From Desulfobacula sp. (lineage in GTDB: Bacteria; Desulfobacterota; Desulfobacteria; Desulfobacterales; Desulfobacteraceae), in assembly GCF_030145145.1 (NCBI RefSeq), contig NZ_JAQYWD010000036.1:1-64000 (forward strand): 64,000 bases of DNA, given 5' to 3'. Each line of letters starts with the position of its first letter. The first letter of the stretch is position 1. The translations under genes were made by a program, and so were the position numbers. Shown here in pieces: positions 33,767-43,509 of the stretch. Under the pieces are notes generated by a model. That model did not search any database. It saw nothing but the letters and a program-made list of their open reading frames with translations, and had not been told where the DNA came from.

Positions 33767-36283
33767 TCACTCGTTGTTTGGGGCAGCGTCAAGGCCATCT
33801 TTATCGCTATCCGGCTGTCGGCCCGGAAGATGAACATCTCTCTGGGGAAACGGGATCACCACATGATGGACCCTGAAAAGCCGGTCAATTTCAAATCTTA
33901 ACTGGCTTTCAGCTTCCACAAAATCATCAATAACAGACCAGAACCTCAATCGGAAATCAAGTGAACTGTCACCGAAATTAATGAATTGAACCCTGGGGAT
34001 CTGGGGATATTGGCGTACCCCTGCCACGGAATTTCCTGCCTCCAACAGCAGCTTCCTGACAAGTTGCGTATCAGACCCGTAGGCCACACCCACCATCAAA
34101 TCCCTTCTGACATAAGGATCCTTATGGCTCCAATTGGTAACCAGGGCACTGATAAACTCGGAATTCGGAATAATGAGCGACGAATTGGTATAGGTCTGCA
34201 CCAGTGTCGATCTGACATTGATTTTTTTTACTTCCCCCCATATGCCCCCCACTTCGACAACGTCCCCCACCTGTATGGGGCGTTCAAACAAGAGAATCAG
34301 GCCGCTGATAAAATTATTGAAAATATTTTGCAGGCCAAATCCAAGCCCGATACTCATGGCACCAAATACAACCGCCAGGGAGGTGGTGTTCAGTCCAAAA
34401 ACGCTCAAACTGATCAGGATGCCGATGGCCCAGATGGCATATTTTGAAATGGTAATGACAGACTCCCGTGCCCCGGTGGACAATCCACTGTCTTTCAGCA
34501 CATGATCGGTCATGATTTTTTCCCACAACCGGATGAAAAAATAGGTCGAAAAGATCACGACAAATGAAAAGGTAAACCCGACCATACTCAGTTCAATTTT
34601 GCCGATGGCATATTTTTTGTGAAACACCGTCCAAAGCCATACAAAAAACGCATCACTTGTACTCCATGAAACCGCGAGCCCTGCCAGGGCCAACGCAACA
34701 ATAAAAAAGTAGAGCCCATTGGACAAAATCCAGTAAAATGGGTAGGATACACCATAGGAACTTCGTGATTCCGGTTCAAATTTTTCTTTGAACTTACGGT
34801 CAATGTCTTTCATTGAGTACACCAGCAGCAAGCAGATACAGATAATCACGATGGAAATCCCCCAGGACAAGTACCACCAGGAGGCAAAATGTCCATATCC
34901 TGAGATATCGGCAAAAAGACCCAGCCCCACCACTGCCTTAGACCATCCACTCAACAGTTTAACCCCGATGCCTCTGTTTTGACTGTCCTTTTTTTCATAT
35001 GCCCTCCAGAACAAAAAGATGCCGGTCACCAGCACGGCTTCTGAGAAAATCCGAATGGATGATAAAAATATGGGCTCCAGCGAAAAAAATCTATAGATCA
35101 AAAGATAAACAAACGCATACAGCCGGATTCCCCAGACAAAGGCATTGCGCCACCCGTACAAGGCGTTAAAAAGTAACGGTCCCTTTTCAGTGACAATCAG
35201 ACGGATGGAATAAGATGCAATCTTCGTCATCAGGATGACGGTTAAAAATGTTTTCATGAATTTGATAAAATCGGGGAAGACCAGGTATGCCTGGGTTTTT
35301 GAAAGTGTCGTCGCCAGCAGTATCCAGAAGATGAGGTACAGGCAGTCCTCAAGGACAATGAGGGGATACCCCGTCCGCTTGCTGATGATGCGCTTGTAGG
35401 TGTCTTTCTTTTTTAACAGGAATAGTCCCTTGAGCAGGAAAAGGCTGAACAGCACAAACCCAAAAATGGCCATCCCCCCGCTGAGATTAAAGTGTTCTTT
35501 TAGCGAGGACCATTTCAACATTACCCATTCACGGGTGAATAAGTGTCTGACGATCCCGATGGAACGGGTCATTTCAACGAGAAGATCTTTCGATAAAAAG
35601 GCTTTAAATTCAATTTCATTCCGTTGAAACAGCAACGTCCCTTTTTTATCTTTGATCTCCTTTTTCAAGGTCATCTGGATATCTTCAAACGATTGAAGCA
35701 AGTCTTTACTGGTTTTTATGTCTGCAGACAACAGGTCCAAAATACCCAGGATAATCCCTTTTTGTTTTTCCAAAATTGCCCGGTAGGATTTGAATTCTTC
35801 TATGCCGGGTTCCCTGATGACGGTCTTGTCTTTATAAGAATTAAATTCCTCAATTCTTTGGTCAATTAAAACAATTTTATCTTTTAGCACGGAAATCGTC
35901 TGCCTGGTTTTAACCTCTTTTTCAACTACTCTTTGAATTTTTGCCTTGATGGTGGAGATTGAAAGCTCAACTTCTTCAACCCCTTTTTCAACTATGGAAA
36001 TACTGATATCCGGAACCAGCAGAAAGTTTCCCAGGGAATTGATCTGGGTCCGGTATATCTGATGCTGATTTGATTCTTCCTTAAGCCGTTGCCGTTCTTC
36101 AGCAAGTTCCTTTTCCAGGGAAGCCAGATTTTTTGTTGCCGCATCAACGGCTTGCACAAACTGAACCAGCGCCGTTTTATCTTCCAGGGGGGCTGGTGTC
36201 TGGGGTTCCGCCCATACCAATGATGGCAGGTATATCATAAGGAGCATCAACAAAAACAGGTAGTTCAATCTCCAGGCTGGCAT
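33767..36283 (-). CDS. Large MscS-family mechanosensitive channel (MscK-like)
   Basis: 838 residues. A signal peptide (1-25) is followed by a periplasmic coiled-coil segment (about 35-235), a run of about ten transmembrane helices, and the MscS pore and beta domain near 610-720: GAMSIGLGFGLQNIFNNFIS (pore helix TM3) then ERPIQVGDVVEV and VRSTLVQTYTNSSLIIPNS. The size and extra helices fit MscK or YbiO types rather than small MscS. It releases solutes on hypo-osmotic shock. AAGGAG precedes ATG 36283. It sits next to the c-di-AMP synthase, a second messenger known in other bacteria to govern osmolyte and K+ balance. Confidence 0.88.
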   Translation of the reverse strand: MPAWRLNYLFLLMLLMIYLPSLVWAEPQTPAPLEDKTALVQFVQAVDAATKNLASLEKELAEERQRLKEESNQHQIYRTQINSLGNFLLVPDISISIVEKGVEEVELSISTIKAKIQRVVEKEVKTRQTISVLKDKIVLIDQRIEEFNSYKDKTVIREPGIEEFKSYRAILEKQKGIILGILDLLSADIKTSKDLLQSFEDIQMTLKKEIKDKKGTLLFQRNEIEFKAFLSKDLLVEMTRSIGIVRHLFTREWVMLKWSSLKEHFNLSGGMAIFGFVLFSLFLLKGLFLLKKKDTYKRIISKRTGYPLIVLEDCLYLIFWILLATTLSKTQAYLVFPDFIKFMKTFLTVILMTKIASYSIRLIVTEKGPLLFNALYGWRNAFVWGIRLYAFVYLLIYRFFSLEPIFLSSIRIFSEAVLVTGIFLFWRAYEKKDSQNRGIGVKLLSGWSKAVVGLGLFADISGYGHFASWWYLSWGISIVIICICLLLVYSMKDIDRKFKEKFEPESRSSYGVSYPFYWILSNGLYFFIVALALAGLAVSWSTSDAFFVWLWTVFHKKYAIGKIELSMVGFTFSFVVIFSTYFFIRLWEKIMTDHVLKDSGLSTGARESVITISKYAIWAIGILISLSVFGLNTTSLAVVFGAMSIGLGFGLQNIFNNFISGLILLFERPIQVGDVVEVGGIWGEVKKINVRSTLVQTYTNSSLIIPNSEFISALVTNWSHKDPYVRRDLMVGVAYGSDTQLVRKLLLEAGNSVAGVRQYPQIPRVQFINFGDSSLDFRLRFWSVIDDFVEAESQLRFEIDRLFRVHHVVIPFPQRDVHLPGRQPDSDKDGLDAAPNNE

Positions 36284-36602
36284 TAATCTTTAGTCTCCTT
36301 GTGAAATCCATTTAGGGTCGGCAATTTAAATCGACCTCAGGTGATGTCTTTATTTATAAATAGATTGTTGAACTTAGTCAAGGGAGGGTCTGGATAGTCT
36401 GTGAGGAAACAGTCTCTCGAATTCCGGTTTTCGATGGTGGGCCATATTTCAGGGTTCTAAGAATTTTTTTTACTTTTCTTAACAACAAGTATCTCTTATC
36501 CTAATTTAAAATTGGGAAAATAAAAGCACAAATTATGCCAAAAAATGCCTAAGTTAGAGTACTATATATAAAATTTACGATTCAAGGAGAACCCGGTATT
36601 TT
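36284..36602. other. Intergenic region, mscS-type to cdaA
   Basis: About 320 nt, AT-rich, with no gene. It should hold the promoter of the MscS-type gene (leftward). I see no convincing terminator after cdaA. Confidence 0.4.
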
Positions 36603-38033
36603 CTATTTTGAATCCGGTTGAATCGTTAAAAACACCTCAATGTCAGGCCAGCGCTTGTCGACCGGCTGGATTGAAGGTGGAGAAATGATCTTGCAGAACA
36701 AAGTTGTGTTTTCCCGTATACCATCCAGATAGATAGGTGTGGTTGTCAAGCTTTTAACGGCTGCATTGTCTGTTCCTGACGGTATAAAAACGGATATTTT
36801 TTCCGGTTTTGTACTGACTGAAACCAATTTGAAACCCGCAGGAGGAGCACTTATCAGTTGCGGTTTTAACGTGAGTTCTACTTCGGTAAGTTTCGAGATC
36901 CTGATTTCCACACTTGACGGATCTACGTCTACGAGTTTGACACCTCTGGGAAGCCGGATATTTTCTTCACTAATGAGAAACGTCTGTTTTCCAATGACAG
37001 CTTTGGCAAGATTGATCTTGACACTCATTGCTGACGCGGAGATGGCGTCAAGATCAGATTTTGTGCCAGCAAGGTGGAGCCTTGCCTCTTTTGCCTTTTC
37101 GCCAGTCATCACTACATCCTCAGACGTCGCTGTATATTCAACAGGAACTGTAATCACTTTTTCAAGCCGTTCCCCCTGCCCCGCGATGATGGTTATCCAG
37201 AGAGAAACAGCTACGGCCAGGCTTCCTAACAGTTCTAAACCAAACGTCTTTCGTATCTGCTTTTTTGGCGTACTCTGTTGGAAAAAACCTGGAATCCGGC
37301 AGTAGGAAAGAACCCTTTCAAATATCTGATTCTCCTCTTGCATTGGAAACATTGATCCTTTATGAAAAATTGACACCTGCCTACGTTCTTCAGATACGAC
37401 CAAAATCAGCGCATCCGTTTTTTCACTGAGCCCCATGCCCGCCTGATGACGTGTCCCATAATCGTCTGAAAGTTTTCCGCTCTGGGAGATAGGTAACCGA
37501 ACACCAAAAGATTCAAAAGTACCTTTTTGTACGATTAATGCCCCGTCATGACCCGGTGAATTGGGATCAAAAATACTCAAGATAAGCGGCATACTAGGGT
37601 GCGCATTTAAAGGGAATCCCCCCTTGATCCATTCCTCTAACCTTTCCCGACCCGGGATGACCACAATTGCACCGATACCGTTCCGGGAAAGCCGCCATGC
37701 ACTTTCAGCCATCAATCTGGCAAATTGTTCATCGTACCGTCCACCATTTGCCCGCCTGATTGAGGCAGCTCTTTCAAAAAATTTTCTCAGCTCCGGATGG
37801 AACAATACAACAAGACTGAGAACAGCGACTTGGCTGACATTCTTGTAAATCCACTCAACGCCTTTTAAATCCAACAAACTGGCAACAATAAAGAAGAAAG
37901 CGGCAACCAATATACCGGAAACGATTTTCCATGTCCCCAATCGGATAAGGGTGCGATACAAAAAAAACATGCCGGCTGCTATGACCAGTATGTCCAGTAT
38001 GGTTCGCCATGTCAGCAATTCTGAAATCACCAT
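36603..38033 (-). CDS. Diadenylate cyclase fused to YbbR domains (CdaA-CdaR fusion)
   Basis: 476 residues. The N-terminus is CdaA-like: three transmembrane helices (10-80) ending FHPELRKFFERA, then the DAC domain with DGA at 163-165, GTRHQAGMG at 193-201 and VSEE at 213-216, all canonical, so cyclase activity (2 ATP to c-di-AMP) is expected. A further transmembrane helix (265-285) leads into two YbbR-type beta domains (about 290-476), which would lie outside the inner membrane. In Firmicutes CdaA and its YbbR regulator CdaR are separate adjacent genes; here they are one chain. AAGGA precedes ATG 38033. Neighbours are all ion or osmotic proteins. Confidence 0.88.
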   Translation of the reverse strand: MVISELLTWRTILDILVIAAGMFFLYRTLIRLGTWKIVSGILVAAFFFIVASLLDLKGVEWIYKNVSQVAVLSLVVLFHPELRKFFERAASIRRANGGRYDEQFARLMAESAWRLSRNGIGAIVVIPGRERLEEWIKGGFPLNAHPSMPLILSIFDPNSPGHDGALIVQKGTFESFGVRLPISQSGKLSDDYGTRHQAGMGLSEKTDALILVVSEERRQVSIFHKGSMFPMQEENQIFERVLSYCRIPGFFQQSTPKKQIRKTFGLELLGSLAVAVSLWITIIAGQGERLEKVITVPVEYTATSEDVVMTGEKAKEARLHLAGTKSDLDAISASAMSVKINLAKAVIGKQTFLISEENIRLPRGVKLVDVDPSSVEIRISKLTEVELTLKPQLISAPPAGFKLVSVSTKPEKISVFIPSGTDNAAVKSLTTTPIYLDGIRENTTLFCKIISPPSIQPVDKRWPDIEVFLTIQPDSK

Positions 38034-38127
38034 GCTTTTTATTCCTTCTTATGGATTAACTTTATCTAAAATATTAAGGTCAATACTCTATATAAATAAA
38101 ACAATATAAAATTAGCGACTATCAATA

Positions 38128-39804
38128 TCAGGGTTCGATGGCTTTATCAAAATTACGGGATTGTTCCTCTGACAGTTTCAGATCCTTCACACTGAAAAGC
38201 AGCATCCGGCAGGCCTGAGTAAAAAGACGGTTCACCAGAAAAAGCGTAGACAGGTCCAGTTGTTCACGGGTGCCGCTCGAGGACTCCTGCACTGTGCTTT
38301 TTATGAAATCATTATCCGATCGTTCCACCTGATGAAAGGCTTTTAAAAGGCCCTCTTTCTGTAGCTCCATGTCCGGTAGCAGCAGAATATTGTTAATCTC
38401 ATGGTACAGAGTGATCAACCGTTTTCTGAATCGAGCGTACTGGCGGTTAAGAAAGATTGAATCCGAAGAATCAAATTCATCCAAGTCCGACCGGATTCCC
38501 TTAAAATTTTTTGCGGCATTCATGACGTTCCTGGAGGCCATAATGGCACTTTCCAGATCCTGGGCCATGGCAGGGTCCAGAATATGTGACTGTATCCTTG
38601 AATAATATGCGATGATAGCCGTGTGGAGGCTCTTGATGAATCCATAAAGGTCGTCAACTGACAATCGTTTTTTTTTGAGTCTCTTTTCGAATGGCAGGAG
38701 ATCTTCAAAGACAAGCCGTTTATCGATCTGCAGTGATTTCATCGTGTAAAGCTGGACCTCCTGCAGCAAATGGATGATCTCGTTTTTAAGTGCAACCACA
38801 GCAGTCTCTACCTCTTCTACAGGTGTGTTGACAATATGGACAGTTAAATCCGTCTTCTGCTCCGGGAAAAGCCGGACAAGATACTGTGTCAAGTAATGAA
38901 CAAGCGGCAGAAAAAGCAGCACACCCGTGATATTGAAAATCGTGTGGAACAATGCCAGGCCGACAGGACCGTTAGTTGTAACATCAATGAAAATTTTCAC
39001 GATCATTACCATAACCGGCAGTCCCACAAACGCTACAAGTCCGGTCACGAGGTTAAAGAGCAGATGGCTTGCTGCGACCCTTTTTTTGGCAGGTGCTCCA
39101 CCAATGGCCCCTAAAAGTACCGTAACTGTTGTACCTATATTGGCACCGATAACCATGGCAGCGGCCATTTCAAAAGACATCAACTGGCTGTTCAAGGCCG
39201 CTAGCGTTATGGCTATTGTTGCTGCACTGGCCTGCATAAGTGCCGTTATTATCGTTCCTATAATCAAATACATCCAGAGAGCGAGATTTTGAAATTGATC
39301 AGGATTTATATGTTCAGAAAAACTTTCCACACTTGTTTTCATATAGTCAAGTCCGAGAAATAGAAACCCGAAACCGATCACTAAACGGGTGATATGATAA
39401 AGTCGAGTCCCGGGTTTGAACAATATGATGCCGATGGCAGCAACGCCTATAAATGGAAGAGCAAAGGTTTCAATTTTAATTTTGAAACCCAGAGTGGCAA
39501 CAATCCAGGCTGTCAGAGTGGTGCCGATATTGGATCCCAAAATAACACCGATGGCATTTTCCATATTCATGATGCCGGCACCGACAAAAGCCAGTACCAT
39601 TAAAGATACAGCCGAGCTGCTCTGTAGCAATGCAGTGACAAAGGTCCCGTTTGCAATCGCCTTCAGCCTTGTATTCGTATAATCGCGTATAATTCTTCTG
39701 AATGCTTTTCCACTGAGGTCTTTGACAGAGGCCTCCAGGAGATGCATTCCAAAAAGAAAAATCCCTAATCCTGCCAGAAGTTTCCAGTAATCAAATTCAA
39801 ACAT
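38128..39804 (-). CDS. Na+/phosphate cotransporter family protein with PhoU-like domain
   Basis: 558 residues. There are two inverted Na_Pi_cotrans repeats: GNIGTTLTAW preceded by QSSSAVSLMVLAFV, and GANIGTTVTVLLG preceded by QASAATIAITLAAL. The paired QSSS/QASA motifs are the family's substrate and Na+ site. The C-terminal about 220 residues are helical and PhoU-like (SLQIDKRLVFEDLLPFEKRL onward). It is an inner-membrane symporter for phosphate or a related anion. It is leftward, 94 nt before cdaA, and follows the broken mgtE. Confidence 0.9.
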   Translation of the reverse strand: MFEFDYWKLLAGLGIFLFGMHLLEASVKDLSGKAFRRIIRDYTNTRLKAIANGTFVTALLQSSSAVSLMVLAFVGAGIMNMENAIGVILGSNIGTTLTAWIVATLGFKIKIETFALPFIGVAAIGIILFKPGTRLYHITRLVIGFGFLFLGLDYMKTSVESFSEHINPDQFQNLALWMYLIIGTIITALMQASAATIAITLAALNSQLMSFEMAAAMVIGANIGTTVTVLLGAIGGAPAKKRVAASHLLFNLVTGLVAFVGLPVMVMIVKIFIDVTTNGPVGLALFHTIFNITGVLLFLPLVHYLTQYLVRLFPEQKTDLTVHIVNTPVEEVETAVVALKNEIIHLLQEVQLYTMKSLQIDKRLVFEDLLPFEKRLKKKRLSVDDLYGFIKSLHTAIIAYYSRIQSHILDPAMAQDLESAIMASRNVMNAAKNFKGIRSDLDEFDSSDSIFLNRQYARFRKRLITLYHEINNILLLPDMELQKEGLLKAFHQVERSDNDFIKSTVQESSSGTREQLDLSTLFLVNRLFTQACRMLLFSVKDLKLSEEQSRNFDKAIEP

Positions 39805-39841
39805 CTTTTTTCATATCCTTAAAAAATATATTTTTTTCATA

Positions 39842-40857
39842 TTAAATCAAACGCGCCTGGAACAGAACTGCAAATCCAAGAAAGGCAAAAAACCCCAGGA
39901 TATCGGTGACTGTTGTCAGTATAATGCTTGAACTCTGAGCCGGATCTATTCCTATTTTTTTCATGACAAGCGGGATTGCCGCTCCAGACAATCCTGCAAA
40001 AATCAAGTTAAAAAACATACCCAGCCCGATGACAACGCCAAGGTAAGGGTTCCCATGCCAGATCCAAACATTTTCTGGATGTCCCGTGACGACCCTTCCT
40101 GAACACCTTTCAACAAACTTTCCGCTTTAATAATCCCAATCATACAATTTTCAGAATCGACGACCGGTGCGGCAAAGTATTTCCTTTTTGCCAATTCGTT
40201 CGCAGCATCTTTGATATCAGTAAAACAGTGAAGGGAGAACACGTCCTTGCGCATGATGGATTCCAGAGTGTCTTTAGCGTCTGCCAGCATTAAGTCCCGC
40301 ATGTTCAATACCCCGATAAGACTCTTTTGGTCATCGACGACATAGCCATAGGAGACTGGCAGGCGTTTTTTGGACAGGGATCGGATTTTGCTGATGGTTT
40401 CTTTTGCTGTCAAGGATTTATCAAAGGATAAAAAATCTGTTGATACAACTCTTCCAACACTCCCCTCCGGGTATTCCAAAAGGTCCCTTATTTGTGTTTC
40501 GATAGCGGCATTAATATGCTGTTTAAACCGAGTACGGGATTCAGCCGACACATTCATGAATATCGCTGTCAGCAATTGGGGAGCTATTTTGGGGATAACC
40601 TTCTGCAAAAAATCATCAGAGACATTTTCCAGTAAAGTGGCCAAAAAATTTATCTGTAAATTCCGGATTACACGGATTGCAAGATCAGAAGACAATCCTT
40701 CAAGGACCTTTGCAGCCTCTTTGTTTTCAAGGCTTTCGATAATACCGGATGCAGCAACTGCATTATATTCAACAAATTTTCGAATCAGCTGTTTATACGT
40801 TGTTGTCTCGGGTATCAACACTTTTTCTCCTCTTAAGTTACACTCGCATGTATTCAT
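39842..40857 (-). pseudogene. mgtE: mgtE Mg2+ transporter, internal deletion and frameshift
   Basis: From ATG 40857 (ATGA overlap with the UPF0316 stop) the frame encodes the MgtE N-domain and two CBS domains (SIMRKDVF..., APVVDSENCMIG) up to DIQKMFG near 40070. It then shifts. In another frame the last MgtE helices continue (WHGNPYLGVVIGLGMFF; LSGAAIPLVMKKIGIDPA; TTVTDILGFFAFLG) to a TAA at 39842. The stretch encoding roughly the first three of the five transmembrane helices is missing at the junction. The remaining open frame (stop near 40003) cannot form a channel. Confidence 0.85.
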
Positions 40858-41414
40858 TTTCTTTTGAACACGCTTCTCCATCCCCCCAAGGGTGTAGATA
40901 CAGGTTTTAAAATCCTGCTGATATCACGCGCCTGTTCAAGAATATAAAAAACCTGTTCATCCAGTTTTTTAACCTCTGGCAGAATCCATTTCAAATCACG
41001 TCTTCGGCAAGCGATATACAGCTCGCTGACCGGACCTCTCATTCCTTTTCCGGTGAAAACCGTTACGGCTTGCCCTTTTTTCCTCAAAATATCGGCCATT
41101 TCCTGACCTGCAGTTCTTGTCAAGAGCTTTAAAATTATGATACCGAAGGCCATTTTTCTCTCAACAAGAATACCGACGACATTTCCGGTTGCATATCCAA
41201 ATGCATAAAACACGACAAGAATCGGTTTTTCCTTGACCTGATTGAGGACAGTACTTGCCACCAATACCCATATGGTTATCTCAAAAAGCGCAAGAACAAA
41301 TGAAATAACCGTTCTCCCCTGTACTGTCATTATGGTACGAATAGTTCCAATAGAAACATCACAGATCCTGGCAAAAAATACGAACAGTCCTGTCAAAAGG
41401 ATATGATTTTCCAT
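40854..41414 (-). CDS. UPF0316 (DUF5698/DUF2179) membrane protein
   Basis: 186 residues: three transmembrane helices with FARICDVSIGTIRTIMTVQG, a block conserved in the UPF0316/YebE family, then a cytoplasmic DUF2179 domain (GQAVTVFTGKGMRG, LYIACRRRDL). DUF2179 is a small ferredoxin-like domain thought to bind a ligand; the protein's function is unknown. It is coupled by ATGA to the broken mgtE downstream, so it was probably part of a magnesium or ion operon. A basic tail (GGWRSVFKRK) ends it. Confidence 0.85.
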   Translation of the reverse strand: MENHILLTGLFVFFARICDVSIGTIRTIMTVQGRTVISFVLALFEITIWVLVASTVLNQVKEKPILVVFYAFGYATGNVVGILVERKMAFGIIILKLLTRTAGQEMADILRKKGQAVTVFTGKGMRGPVSELYIACRRRDLKWILPEVKKLDEQVFYILEQARDISRILKPVSTPLGGWRSVFKRK

Positions 41415-41626
41415 AAAATAACCTCATTGATCTGAGTTATATTGCAGACAATTCCACACAGTTTGCTTTGTTTCTTTAAAAAAAAATAATTTGTAATAAT
41501 AAAACTTATGATTCTTTTATCCAAGTGTTATTTCATCTGCGGTCCTAAGTCCCCAATATTGGTTTATCAGAGCCGTTTATTATTGGTTCCTCTTTTAGCG
41601 TATGAGTTGCCCTGAATCATAGAAGG

Positions 41627-41779
41627 GGAAAACAATACAACCCGGCAGAGGTATCCTCTCATATCCTGGCGGAAATTCGCAAATCCGTAGAGGAATCCCT
41701 TGGTGAAACCATAACCGATGCCGTCATTACCGTGCCGGCATATTTTGATGACAGTCAGCGCCAGGCTACCAAGGATGCC
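41627..41779 (+). pseudogene. dnaK (Hsp70) fragment
   Basis: About 50 codons in one frame match an internal DnaK segment: a [16 protein letters not shown]-like stretch, then [21 protein letters not shown]. The last part is the Hsp70 signature in the ATPase domain. There is no start, no upstream DnaK lead and no downstream continuation. At about 41780 the sequence passes into the 3' end of the opposite-strand hydrolase. It is a scrap from duplication or rearrangement. The rest of 41415-41626 shows nothing I can name. Confidence 0.8.
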
Positions 41780-41797
41780 GGGAAAAGTGCCGACGGT

Positions 41798-42631
41798 TCA
41801 GAGGTGTGCTGCAAGCCAGGTTTCCACATCCTTGAACATTGTGGCGCGCTCGGGCTCGTTGTGGACTTCGTGATACCATCCCCTGTAGCGTTTAAGGGTC
41901 TTGTCTTTGGAACCGGCATTGTCATAAAGCATCTGCGCGCCCCCCGGGTCGACGAGTTTGTCTTCATCCCCCTGCACGACAATAAACGGCAGCATGAGTT
42001 TATGGGTCTCTGTTGTGACGCGGCCCATGGCCTTCAGCAATTCCACTGCCAGCCTTGCCGGGGTTTTACCATGGAAGACCAGGTCGTCGTTGACATAGGC
42101 CTCGACCACTTTCGGGTCGCGGGAAACACCGGATGCATCCATCCCCATCACGCCGGTCCTGGGCGCGATCCAGGAGAGGATTCTGCCCATGAGGATGGTC
42201 ACAGATGAAATCTTGTCACTGGCTTTGATGGCCGGCGCCGATAAAATGGCACCCTTGAAATCCCCAGGATGGTCCAAAAGGTAATAACAGGATATCAACC
42301 CGCCCATGCTGTGGCCGTATATGAAAACAGGTGTGTCCGGCTGCCAGCCCTTGACCATATCGTAATACAGGGCCAGGGTGTCCGTGTAATCCCTGAAACG
42401 CTCAATGACTTCCGGCTCCCCGTCCGACCGGCCGTGGCCAATGTGGTCCAGACCGTATACGGCATATCCCAGCGGTAAAAAGTAGTTGACCACGTTTGTG
42501 TAACGCCCGCAGTACTCGCCCAGACCGTGAATAAGAAACAATACGGCCTTTATCTTCCCCTCGGGGAGCCAGGCCTGGTAATAAATGTTGCTGTCCCGTA
42601 CGCTTTTGAAAGTGCCGTTAATATGATTCAC
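41798..42631 (-). CDS. Alpha/beta hydrolase, monoacylglycerol lipase/lysophospholipase type
   Basis: 277 residues. [13 protein letters not shown] holds the oxyanion [12 protein letters not shown] follows, GHSMGG (about 106-111) holds the nucleophile Ser, GDEDKLVDP the Asp and WYHEVHNE the His. These match the Hydrolase_4/PldB-YtpA group acting on monoacylglycerols or lysophospholipids. No signal peptide, so cytosolic or membrane-associated. It ends next to the dnaK scrap, but the reading frame is full length for the family, so it looks functional. GGAGC precedes the ATG. Confidence 0.88.
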   Translation of the reverse strand: MNHINGTFKSVRDSNIYYQAWLPEGKIKAVLFLIHGLGEYCGRYTNVVNYFLPLGYAVYGLDHIGHGRSDGEPEVIERFRDYTDTLALYYDMVKGWQPDTPVFIYGHSMGGLISCYYLLDHPGDFKGAILSAPAIKASDKISSVTILMGRILSWIAPRTGVMGMDASGVSRDPKVVEAYVNDDLVFHGKTPARLAVELLKAMGRVTTETHKLMLPFIVVQGDEDKLVDPGGAQMLYDNAGSKDKTLKRYRGWYHEVHNEPERATMFKDVETWLAAHL

Positions 42632-42939
42632 AAAAGCTCCTTTTAAAAAAAATATCCGATTCTATGTTTTTCCGGCCGGACGGCTGAAACTGCCCGCGAA
42701 ACAAACCGGCCTGTTGTGCTGATATCCATACGGGTATATTCACCCCCATTAAGAATTAAATAATATAAAAGTAAAAAAAGTAAAAGGACGAATATCTCAC
42801 AGATGGCAATCCGGTTCCGATTAATTTTTACGGCCAAATAAAGTTTATCTTGACAATTTATGTGAACACGTTAATTTTGATCGGATCAAGTTAAATATTG
42901 TTGAATATGTAAAAGTTTATTTGCCCATCAAGGACGGTT
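42632..42939. promoter_or_regulatory. Divergent intergenic region with candidate promoter
   Basis: About 308 nt between the hydrolase and the 189-aa gene. TTGACA at 42850-42855 and TAATTT at 42872-42877 (16-nt spacer) form a plausible rightward promoter for the latter. A small leftward frame here lacks a good start and was not accepted. Confidence 0.4.
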
Positions 42940-43509
42940 ATGCACAAGAAAATCAAAAACATCATCCACTCAATGGATGTAAAAAAAGACCCGGAAACCG
43001 CTCATTCAGGCGCCCGGGAGATTTATCAACTGGGGCCGGAGGCAATGGACGTGCTTGTCGATATCGGCACTGCTGTAAACGTTAACGAAGAAGAGGTTGC
43101 CACCCGGCACAAATTGATTCGTGCGATCATTTTTTCCCTGTCAAAATTCACAAAAAAAAATTTCCTGTTAAAGCCCATGCTTCTCGACAATGAAGATGCC
43201 ATTCAGTTGCTCTGTAATTTTTCTGAGCAGGGATTTAATTCTGCCCGGACCGTCCTCTTTGGCCTTGGTTTTTCCACGGAAGATATTTTAAAGAAAAGAC
43301 TGATGTCACTTCCCGTGGTTGACAGCAATGAACGGGATCGTGAAATAACCCTGAACGAAGCGGTTCAGGAAATTAAAGCGGCAGATCTGACGTTGATGAT
43401 AAAAAAGATCAAAAACCAGGGGTATACCATAGGTACCACACCCAAGCATTCCCATGAAATCTTCAAAACCGGTAAACATAAATTTGCTTACAGGATACGC
43501 CGGTTATAA
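42940..43509 (+). CDS. Hypothetical helical protein (189 aa)
   Basis: It begins MHKKIKNIIHSMDVKKDPE and is preceded by AAGGA at good spacing and a candidate promoter. It is all-helical in appearance, with a GAREIYQLGPEAMDVLVDIG stretch resembling a HEAT-like repeat; no signal peptide, no membrane segment and no enzyme motif. I do not recognise a family. Its last 47 nt overlap the 3' end of the convergent truncated phosphoesterase, which suggests a rearrangement joined the two here and may have altered its C-terminus. Confidence 0.6.
   Translation: MHKKIKNIIHSMDVKKDPETAHSGAREIYQLGPEAMDVLVDIGTAVNVNEEEVATRHKLIRAIIFSLSKFTKKNFLLKPMLLDNEDAIQLLCNFSEQGFNSARTVLFGLGFSTEDILKKRLMSLPVVDSNERDREITLNEAVQEIKAADLTLMIKKIKNQGYTIGTTPKHSHEIFKTGKHKFAYRIRRL

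Noticed and set aside
42643-42837. 64-codon leftward frame with a hydrophobic stretch upstream of the hydrolase
   Set aside because: Only a TTG start, no ribosome site, no family; the hydrophobic run arises from an AT-rich spacer.
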